Assembly: GCA_005406025.1 (NCBI GenBank)
Contig: BGZK01000212.1
Coordinates: forward strand, 62,001-126,000
Direction: 5' to 3'
Length of the DNA stretch: 64,000 bases
From: Eumeta japonica
Taxonomy: Eukaryota > Arthropoda > Insecta > Lepidoptera > Psychidae
The notes below the pieces were generated by a model. The model was not told the DNA's origin, did no database searches, and saw nothing but the letters and a program-made list of their open reading frames with translations. Made by a program: the position numbers and the translations under genes. This document shows positions 56,591-64,000 of the stretch, in pieces (positions within the stretch are counted from its first letter, which is position 1; every line of letters begins with the position of its first letter).

Positions 56591-56827
56591 AAGTTCGATT
56601 AGAACACTGGCAAATTTCTGGAATGAAAAATTTCATCGTCAAAGAAATAGAACAAATTTAGATTTCTTTAATATAAAACTTGTGAAAATTGGTTACTAAA
56701 TAAAATATACATATTTTTCTTACATTAAAGAAAAATGTAATTTCACCATTGTAGTCACTATTCACAAAATAAAAGGTATTTGTGAAACTCTTGTCCAAAA
56801 TGACTGCCCTAGTTATTTTTTCTTCGG

Positions 56828-57145
56828 AATGATATTACGAATAAGATCAGGATCGAGCGCGAAATTGAACAAGGAACTAGGATGGGAATAATATGAGTCA
56901 TAAGAAAATTCATTCTGTGCTTAAGCGAGCTAATTCGTAGCTAAAACCTTGTTTCTTATTTTTACTCTTACCACATTTCGCTTGGTACAAAAACGGTTTT
57001 AGATTCTCACGTTCATTGTCAGCTTATATTAGATTATTTAAAACTATCAATTCTGTCATGAAACCTATTCCGTTAGTCATTTATATAATCATATCTAAAT
57101 TCCAATTAGAAACAGTCAATTTATAGACAAATGGTTTTTGTTTTA
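56828..57145 (-). repeat. Dispersed repeat family C, copy 2 (inverted pair)
   Basis: Reverse complement of 53,185-53,490. Its far end contains GATCCTGATCTTATTCG-type sequence (minus strand), linking it to the GATTCC-type low-complexity patches. The two copies bracket 3.3 kb containing a GC island and the mariner. Confidence 0.75.
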
Positions 57146-57163
57146 TTCAAATAATACCGTTAG

Positions 57164-57215
57164 ATAACTCTATTTACAAATATAATACAATTATTGTATT
57201 TATAAATAGAGTTAT
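57164..57215. repeat. 52-bp imperfect palindrome
   Basis: ATAACTCTATTTACAAATAT pairs with ATAAATAGAGTTAT and the bases before it, with two mismatches and a near-zero loop (centre about AATTATT). Located just outside repeat C copy 2. Confidence 0.8.
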
Positions 57216-57349
57216 TGAACGTTCTATGATGCGATATCTAAAAATTGTCATCTGAGAATTCGTTCAAAGTCTTAAAATAAGGATAGCAACTAGGCACAAT
57301 AATGTTAGTTAATCGGCACAATGGTTTATAAAATATTCCAAGTGAAAGC
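57216..57349. other. AT-rich noncoding stretch
   Basis: Nothing recognised. Confidence 0.5.
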
Positions 57350-57960
57350 ACAATATTTTTTTCTCAACGGTATCTCTTGAACACGCCAACGAATATTGAT
57401 ACGGATTGTAACAATAAACGTTATTTTATTGTTAGACCTTAAAGTTTATCAGTACAACATATTAAAAAACATTCTAGAAAAATATTTTTTGGCAGATTTT
57501 TTCTTCAACGACATCTTTTGAGAAAATCATCCAATTTTATGCGTCTTGCGCTAATCGATGCAACTTTTAAGGGATAGAACTAATTAGATTTTGTTACTAA
57601 TCGATAAGATAGACTAAAAGTAATTTACAAAAATCCATTCTGTAAAAACAACAATTTTTCTAGTTCTGAAAATCTACCAAGCTGAATTAGTTCAAATATT
57701 TGGGAAGGTTAAATCGAGTGGACTGCTTTTGAATGCTGCAAATCTGGTTTAATTCGTTAATCCGTTCAAAAATTATGAGAGGCTCGCACACAAGTATTAG
57801 CGTATGTAGGTAAGCACGGACGCACACACATGCACATAAACACATCACTCGGGAAATGGTTGAAATAAATTCCTAGGACCTTAAAACGTCAAAACCTGAT
57901 GAAAACTCGATTTTTAAAAATCGGACTGAAAATTTTTTTTAACTTTCAAAGCGGGAAGTT
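57350..57960 (-). mobile_element. TIR element of AACTTCCCGCT family, copy 3
   Basis: The minus strand begins AACTTCCCGCTTTGAAAG at 57,960, the same terminal sequence as copy 1, then AAAAATCGAGTTTTCATCAG, GGTCCTAGGAATTTATTTCA, CCCGAGTGATGTG and a GCATGTGTGTGCGTCC stretch. From 57,700 down it parallels copy 2. The inner boundary near 57,350 is estimated from where homology to copy 2 ends. Confidence 0.7.
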
Positions 57961-58034
57961 AGAAGTTACAACACTTTTGTATGACATATTCATTCAAAAT
58001 TAGAATATGTTTGAACGATCATCAATTTTGATAA

Positions 58035-58265
58035 AGTATAAAAGCTACACAAGCAACGCCGGATCCAACCGTTAGTTTGTGCGCAAGGTGAAAATGAGTG
58101 TTGACAAAGTGCCAGGACCGTTATCAGGCCGGTAATCCTGCGCAGCGCCGCAGATAAATGTGTCGACGTCGGCAATTTATTGCTTTAATCAGACGCACAA
58201 AAACGTGACCCTAATGCATACTGTATAGTATGCCCGAGTAGGGCCTTCCGAATTTACCTGTGTAA
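58035..58265. other. GC/CpG-rich island, candidate regulatory DNA
   Basis: Contains CCTGCGCAGCGCCGCAG and GTGTCGACGTCGGCAATTTA. The left edge directly follows repeat DNA. A TTTATTGC/TTTAATC AT-rich homeobox-like stretch lies inside. No ORF of interest. Confidence 0.4.
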
Positions 58266-58655
58266 TAGTGGAATTATTTGGGATGGATGTTTGAGAGATT
58301 GATTGCGCTTTGTGATGCTGTTTGAGATTATTTTATAGACGACCGGCAATACCAAATTAATATTGCATTATTCTCTCGTATTCCTATTTCCATTTCGATT
58401 TGCTCACTCGCTTTTATGGGAATTGAGACAATACAGGAAAAACAGTCTCTTAAGCTTAACTTATAAGAAGTTTTCTTCAAAAAAATATATTGGAGTTAGA
58501 TGTTCGACCGGAGCAATAGATTTCAATTTTGTTGGGCTACTATACATTTCAAACAAAAATCATAATGCAATAGTAGTTTTTTGCGTTCGTATTATTTTTT
58601 TAATAACGTATATTAAAATTGTAAAGTATGTAGGTACAATACTAGACATAAAACA
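58266..58655. other. Noncoding stretch
   Basis: No gene recognised. A 151-codon plus-strand frame (58,363-58,818) crosses this region, but its last third lies antisense to the RTE LINE fragment and the rest is low-complexity and hydrophobic, so I do not call it. Confidence 0.5.
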
Positions 58656-58659
58656 TTAT

Positions 58660-59040
58660 GAATCTGTGCTGGTGGTTCGTCCTGGTTTTACATGTCTTTG
58701 CATATCTCTATTACTTCACCGATGTCTATTAATCGTTTTATGCAGCTGTCACTTTTGGGTGCTTGAAATTTGGGCTGTTTTAAGATATAACCAATTTGAA
58801 GGCCATAATATTTTCTAGGGCAACCCTTGCTGACCCTACCATTACATATATTACATGCATAGTTTCCTCTTTCAGTCTACGTTCATTCATCCCTTCCAGA
58901 TAGTTAATTAACAGCAACATACCTTTTTCCACTCTGGTCACTACATCGTCCTTCAGTCTATACCAGTCTCTAACATTACTATTTATACACCTATTTTTCA
59001 AAAATACTACGTGTTCACATATAATACGCAGGGATCGCAT
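58660..59040 (-). pseudogene. RTE-type LINE ORF2 C-terminal fragment, copy 4
   Basis: The minus-strand 86-codon frame (59,040-58,780) reads MRSLRIICEHVVFLKNRCIN, then NVRDWYRLKDDVVTRVEKGM, then LEGMNERRLKEETMHVI, the clearest of the four copies: it is the region after the reverse transcriptase (MRSLR..C..., VR(E/D)..GLK(D/E)DVVTRVEKGML). Further down to 58,660 a broken frame keeps SDSCIKRLIDIGEV.EICKDM, the terminal block shared with the other copies. Confidence 0.75.
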
Positions 59041-59075
59041 CTCCTTTGCATTGATTATACTTTTTTATACATACT

Positions 59076-59106
59076 AGCCTTCGCCCGCGGTTTTATCCGC
59101 GTAGAC
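59076..59106 (-). mobile_element. Helitron-like 3' terminus with hairpin
   Basis: On the minus strand CGCGGATAAAACCGCG forms a 5-bp stem, followed by GGCGAAGGCTAG and then T. Hairpin about 10 bases before CTAG-T is the Helitron 3' layout. This is the best of the four such ends in the window. The body would lie to the right. Confidence 0.55.
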
Positions 59107-60120
59107 ATGAAAGAAATACCTTCATGTTGTATTTTGTTAATTACCATCATATTTATGATTTGGATCGCTTTTCTTTTCTCAGTTTCAATCCCTGAGGACA
59201 ATGCGTCTACTGTCACAGCGACTTGTCGAAGTATACCGACTTATCAACTATAAGATTATTCAAGGTCATTTATGGATTAGCATTAGCCTTAATAACGAAA
59301 CATATATTCCTTTTTCGGTATTCTTATAAACTCACCACTCAACACCAGCCTGCTTATGTACTGAATACAAGCAGGTTGGGTGTTAATTGGTGCAAATACT
59401 ATGATTATGATTGGAGACAAATTAATTGATATAATATTAAGATTCACTGAGAAAACAATGTTGTGAATAAGTATTAAGAAGCAACCCAAAAAAGTCAAAT
59501 TTCATTATTATTTTTATGAAATTTAACAACATAAGTAATTATTTTCTTATTATTTTAAACTCCCAGAAGTGTAGACAGAAATTATGCACCATTTTCTACA
59601 TATTACGATCTTACTATATATTTTTGCTTCACAAACATAAATCAATAATTTCGTGTAAGCGATTTTTCATAAAATCGATGATCAATCCTACGTCCTTATT
59701 TTTTTATGTGATCTAGGAAAAGATTATCCCTTCAATTTGGATCCGGGAACTTTATATGAAAACCTATCGAATTTAATACTCCGTACTTTCCCTTCTACTT
59801 TACGACATTTGACCCTTTACTGAAACTTCGCGGGTTACTATCAGAGAGTTATGCTTCACTGCTGCCGAGGGAAACCTTTGGACGTGTCTTTGTTATACGA
59901 TATATGATATAGTAATCAAGTCTAAAACATTTTTTATGTATGTGAATTAGTGTTTATTACTTCAATGTGATGTGTAAAATTCAATGAGGCGACATGAAAA
60001 TTAAAAGATACCTGAATAAGTTCAAGTTTAAAATTAATACTAAGTCAGATATTAATGTGATATTTATTATTACTTTTAAATTTTTTATTTCAAGTATTTT
60101 TATATTTTTAATGAGATTAA
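59107..60120. other. AT-rich noncoding stretch
   Basis: No gene recognised. 59,341-59,384 is an imperfect hairpin (AACACCAGCCTGCTT and AAGCAGGTTGGGTGTT). Part of the left side may be Helitron body. Confidence 0.5.
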
Positions 60121-60127
60121 TAAGGAA

Positions 60128-60230
60128 CGAACGATCATGTCCACCAACGGAGAGCAGTTGATCACCGCCGCCCATACAGTCGCAACTCCACAGAAGTCAC
60201 TAGTGCATTGCCGGCCTAAAAAGGAATAGA
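60128..60230 (+). repeat. Dispersed repeat with GGCAAACGAGCAGGTG head, copy 2 (diverged)
   Basis: ATCATGTCCACCAACGGAGA, then TGATCACCGCCGCCCATACA, CAACTCCACAGAAGTCACTA and GTGCATTGCCGGCCT correspond in order to 18,145-18,262 (GATGG-type, CACCGCC-CCCATGGACA, CCAGAGGAGTCACCAGTGCG, TTGGCCT). The head is degraded. Confidence 0.55.
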
Positions 60231-60884
60231 ATATCATGGAAGGAACAAAATATCTTGTAACCTTTTAGAAAACTCAGTATAAGACGAAGCTGATCCGCTA
60301 CAACGTTTTCAACTAATAAGTTTTTTTTTATTTCATTTGATTTACAGTTAACTTTGTTTGTTAGTTATAATCATTTTGTTATTTTATCTGTATATGTAAG
60401 TGATTTGGTTGAAAATTATGATTAACCTTTTCGCGCATTAATGGAAAAAGTATCAGTGGAACTAAATAGAGTTTTATTGCTTATTTATTTCGAACAACCC
60501 CCAAAGCGACGAGTTATTCCCTCTTGTGGTGTCAAGGTTACACCTACTGCAGCGGCAAACTCTACCATAACCTTTCATTCTAATTTGCAAAGTTTACACT
60601 CTCAGCACTTTATGCTGGCCCAGTACTGGGTAGGGTTGCATATGACCATTATTTTTAATGCTGAGACCGCATACTGAACTGACGGATCAACTTACGTGAC
60701 TAATTAGAAATTTTGCTGATATGGATCCCGATTTGCTCAGAAAATCCAATACATGTGAAAGTGATGTTGGTGAGCAAATCTCCATATTATTGACTTTAGT
60801 TCGTCAGTTGCCGTTACACAATTTCGTAACTTTTATAACATAGAAAAACATATAAAATATACCTATTTTAAAGCAAATTTTCTA
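60231..60884. other. Noncoding stretch
   Basis: No gene recognised. 60,500-60,680 has mixed composition (AAGCGACGAGTTATTCCC, GGCCCAGTACTGGGTAGG) suggesting an old repeat. The 78-codon frame at 60,441-60,677 has no motif. Confidence 0.45.
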
Positions 60885-61095
60885 CGTTGATTAATCTATA
60901 TAAACACTTCAAATTGCCAGTTTGATTTTTCGAAACAATTCTTAGTTTTCACTTTAAAAGAAAGAAACTGTTTTGTCGCATATGACCTCTAAAAATAAGC
61001 AAACCCACGCGTGTTTTGGTGCGCAGTACCACGGTGCGTGCGGGTTGCGGGGCGCTACGCCACGTCACATTAATAGTCTATCACTGCGTCACCTT
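60885..61095 (+). repeat. GC-cored dispersed repeat family B, copy 2
   Basis: GATTAATCTATATAAACACTTC, CTGTTTTGTCGCATATGACC, CACGCGTGTTTTGGTGCGCA, GTACCACGGTGCGTGCGGGT and GGGGCGCTACGCCACGTCAC match the copy at 29,285-29,485 in the opposite orientation. The copies are 31.5 kb apart. Confidence 0.75.
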
Positions 61096-63488
61096 AATAA
61101 TTATCCGGACGTTCCGAGACATACACTTAATTATTTAATTCAAATTAAAAATTCGTCAAAGGGGAATTCAGTCAATTTGTCCGTAAGAAGGCATCAATCT
61201 CAGCAATTTTGACTCGAAGTCGAGGCGTGATCACTCGGCCGCGAACACATCTTTTGTACTAAGCTTAAAATTGCAATTAAAAGAATTTAATTTTAATTGT
61301 TTCGTCATTGACAAAATTTTAGGTACCGCTCATATATCTTGTTTATAATAAGAAAACATTGTTTTTTTTTTCTTAATAAATCCTTGTTTGTGAGTAGATC
61401 TATGCGAGTTGTTACCGTATTGTGATAAATACTTTTCTTCAATTTTTTTTACATGGCTAAGCTTTAATATTCACCTTAGAAATGAAGCGCTGCAATATTT
61501 TGTTTATTTGCATTTTCAAATCAATATGATAATTAAAAAGAAAAATGCTAGTTATGCACCGAAAACTAAAATTGAGTAAACGACAATTTTAAGTAGTAAC
61601 AATTCTCGGTCGATTTAATTAACACGTTTAAAGACACCTAAATCTAAAAATAGTACACTGTTTGCCCACTAAGAAGGCGCAGTCAAGTGTTAAAGAACCT
61701 TTGAACTTGAGCAATTGCTCATTTGAATATAAGTCGATTATGTTTGTTGAGAATGCTTCAGAAATTCGCCGCTGAGCGCCCTGGTGGTCGGTTTTGGGAC
61801 AAAGAATAAGTTAAAGTTATGTTTTTATGTTTATGCTTTTCTCTGCTTTGACTCAGAGTGTTTTACTAAGTATTTTTATCTCTGATACCTAATATCAAAA
61901 TTGATTATAAACGTGTATGTTTTATATATGTATATATGGTCTGCATCATAATATATATATGATCGTATGTTATTTATAGTATAAGATGTAGTAATCAACT
62001 ACAGAATACAGAATTACGCACGAAGTTTTAATAACATTAAAGAAACCGAAATAATGGTAACTGGAATTCATGTCCATCTGTTTGCTTGTCGGTATGTCTG
62101 TTTTTGCTTGCATCACGCCAAAATTACTATAATAAATCAATTGGTGATTTTTACAATAACATAGCTTAGTGTGGTTGTAGCGTAATTTCAACAGTAGTGT
62201 GTTTTGTAACGGTTATCGCTCAGGGTTAAAGAGTGTTGTATTTCAATCGTAAAATGCCAGGTTCCATCTTAGTCACGAATGAATTGATCAATGGAATTTT
62301 AGTTTCGAGCTAATTTATAATACTCCTCCCGGTCTTCTGAGAGCGTGTTAGGCCGTTGGCAGTTGTTATTGCATTTGCGATGTAAACCCCAGTAGTTAAC
62401 AACTTCAACCCGCATTGGACCAGCGTGAAAGATTTAGTGTTCAGAGTCCTAAATCTGCAATGAATAAATTGTGATGCGGTACGCATTAGTAATAACATAA
62501 TTAAAACTGAACGTGTGTGTGCGCCGAACAAAGCGGATGAATGAATATGGTGAGCATTAATTTTTTAAAATTACGTTTTATGTCACTCATATAAATAGAA
62601 AGACTTCTTTATTGTAAAAAAAGTGTCTGCGTTTTTTTTTATCTCCATATTTTAAGTAACTGTTATTTTTCGCATACCACCAAAACACTGTATCGTTGTA
62701 ATGATATTTTTTACGCTAATTTTTGTAACAAGGGGTAGTATAAATTTTTTAATAGTATTGCGTTTTGGGTTGTTTTTTTTTCAGCTACAGTCCGTGGATT
62801 GGTACGATGTCAGATTTGACTACTGTCGCGTGTGACCTTCACTAGATTACTAATTTCCTCAATAGCACTTCGTCTCAATTAAGTTGTATTTTTGTACCCG
62901 ACAAAGATACAAATTTCATGAACAATAATTATTATTAGTAAATAGATAAATATTATACATAAATATATATATCGGTATACGTACAATACAAAGCATAATA
63001 TCTGTATGTGTGTATATGTACAAACATACATACAGGTTTTAAGCACTATAATTTTATATAACAGTATATATTACACATTGATCATTAAAATATAAATAAG
63101 TGATCTATTTGAATTTCATGACCCGTGATGTGGAATCAATTTTCCAAAATCGGTCAGTAATTCAAAATCGTAGTACAATAACCAAATTATAAAAATTTTG
63201 CGATTTGTCTTTCGTCGTAGACAATGTCGCTCCAGCAATTTTATAAATTTAAGCCAGTTGCTTCCTTATTATTTAATCCGTCATTACGATCTCATTAACT
63301 CCACATCGGGACACGTTGCGTGGTCAACTCTCGATTGTGCTTTCCGGAGACATGTTTTCGCCTCGCTCGCATCCACAGATCGGCGACATATGAGCATTTA
63401 GAAGACTGCCAATGTATGTGAATTGTCTGTTTCAGTCTGAGAATGAGATTAAAAGGAAAAACTTCTCCAGTTTTTTTAGGGCGGCAGC
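61096..63488. other. AT-rich noncoding stretch
   Basis: No gene or repeat copy recognised over 2.4 kb. 63,004-63,037 is a near-palindromic TATG/CATA stretch. Open frames of 60-73 codons show no motifs. Confidence 0.5.
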
Positions 63489-63581
63489 AGTTTAGGGCGG
63501 CCGTACTAGGTTAGACACATGATGTATATATCCTATAAACATATGGATATACATCGTAATGTCTGTATGCCGCCCTAAACT
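63489..63581. repeat. 93-bp foldback hairpin
   Basis: AGTTTAGGGCGGC (63,489-63,501) and GCCGCCCTAAACT (63,569-63,581) are perfect complements. Inside them GATGTATATATCC (63,521-63,533) pairs with GGATATACATC (63,545-63,555), leaving an 11-base loop. Intermediate bases pair partly (GACACAT / ATGTCTG). A truncated direct copy of the outer arm (TAGGGCGGC) lies at 63,477-63,485. The size is compatible with a pre-miRNA or a small foldback element; neither is shown. Confidence 0.65.
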
Positions 63582-63889
63582 CACCAAACGTGCTGTTCTG
63601 CTAGAAGACCACGCCCATGCCGCTTTCATTCTTGCTATTTCACATATTCCTCGCATTTGGTCGGTCACACGCTCGCTGCCCATAGCGGCCGTAGTACGAT
63701 AACCCTTCATTGCGGCTCATCACGCCATCATGAGAACAAACATTACTAATAAAAAACATCTCGCCATACGAAAAATTTGCGCAAAATAAAGAATCTCTCC
63801 CCGTATGCTTTAATATTTTTAATACTAATTCTTAAAATACATAAAAGTACAAATATAGTATTTTTACTTTAAATGATACGATATAGAAT
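63582..63889. other. Noncoding stretch
   Basis: No gene recognised. The 72-codon minus-strand frame overlapping the hairpin has no motif. Confidence 0.45.
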
Positions 63890-64000
63890 TTTTGTCTGTT
63901 TGTCTGTCAGCTCTGTGCGTTTTTGTACGCTAATCTCAGAAACGGTTTTACCGATTTGAATATGGTTTTGATGCCACAATACACTGGCATGCCACAATTT
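63890..64000. repeat. Start of TGTCTGT-linked dispersed repeat, cut by the window end
   Basis: TTTGTCTGTTTGTCTGTCAG followed by CTCAGAAACGGTTTTACCGA and TTGAATATGGTTTTGATG resembles the GACAGACA-linked arrays at 24.0-24.4 kb, read in the opposite direction. It continues past the window. Confidence 0.45.

Noticed and set aside
58363..58818. 151-codon plus-strand open frame
   Set aside because: Its last third is antisense to the RTE LINE fragment and the rest is low-complexity and hydrophobic with no family motif.
49..64000. A protein-coding cellular gene or exon cluster
   Set aside because: No run of exons with plausible splice sites and conserved peptide was found; every recognisable peptide belongs to a transposable element. 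Short exons cannot be excluded by eye.

Overview
This window looks like insect nuclear DNA, most likely from a moth or butterfly. It is AT-rich, has no prokaryote-like gene packing, and is full of decayed transposable elements of kinds abundant in Lepidoptera: Jockey, R1, RTE and Penelope-like retroelements, several mariners, Helitron-like ends, SINEs and TIR elements. I found no intact cellular protein-coding gene, no rRNA and no convincing functional tRNA gene. The longest recognisable coding stretch is a 205-codon piece of a dead non-LTR reverse transcriptase. The window is best read as a gene desert or the inside of a very large intron.

Layout. 0-11 kb: AT-rich DNA with a GC/CpG-rich island near 2.1 kb, a TIR-type element with CGGAACCCT ends (3.3-4.0 kb), a SINE-like insertion with a perfect 24-bp target-site duplication (4.6 kb), another GC island (6.1-6.5 kb) and an old tandem array of about 105-bp units (8.8-9.6 kb). 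11.3-12.7 kb: a Jockey-like LINE. 12.8-23 kb: GC islands, a 285-bp inverted repeat pair 2.4 kb apart, and RTE-type LINE tails. 23-31 kb: a roughly 100-bp tandem array, an internally deleted RTE LINE, a 688-bp mariner deletion derivative, a second mariner fragment, a second CGGAACCCT element and a tRNA-headed SINE. 35.2-37.8 kb: a three-level nest in which a 664-bp TIR element sits in a mariner that sits in a 120-bp minisatellite. 38.5-39.2 kb: the 3' end of another Jockey-clade LINE. 41.6-42.6 kb and 51.0-51.7 kb: inverted copies of one Penelope-like element. 48.0-50.9 kb: an R1-clade LINE pseudogene. 53.2-57.2 kb: an inverted repeat pair around a full-length dead mariner that carries a nested element. 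57-64 kb: more repeat copies, a GC island and a foldback hairpin.

The transposon calls rest on peptide motifs read from the sequence (reverse transcriptase FADD box, mariner HTH and catalytic blocks, GIY-YIG-like block, RNase H, CCHC), on terminal inverted repeats and target duplications, and on matching copies of the same family inside the window. Nothing here appears able to move by itself: every element has stops, frameshifts, deletions or altered catalytic residues.

The most notable parts for function are about a dozen CpG-rich islands of 100-400 bp spaced through the AT-rich background with no supporting ORF. They are candidates for conserved regulatory DNA of a neighbouring developmental gene, but that is inference from composition only. 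Family names are given at clade level and were read by eye, without database comparison.
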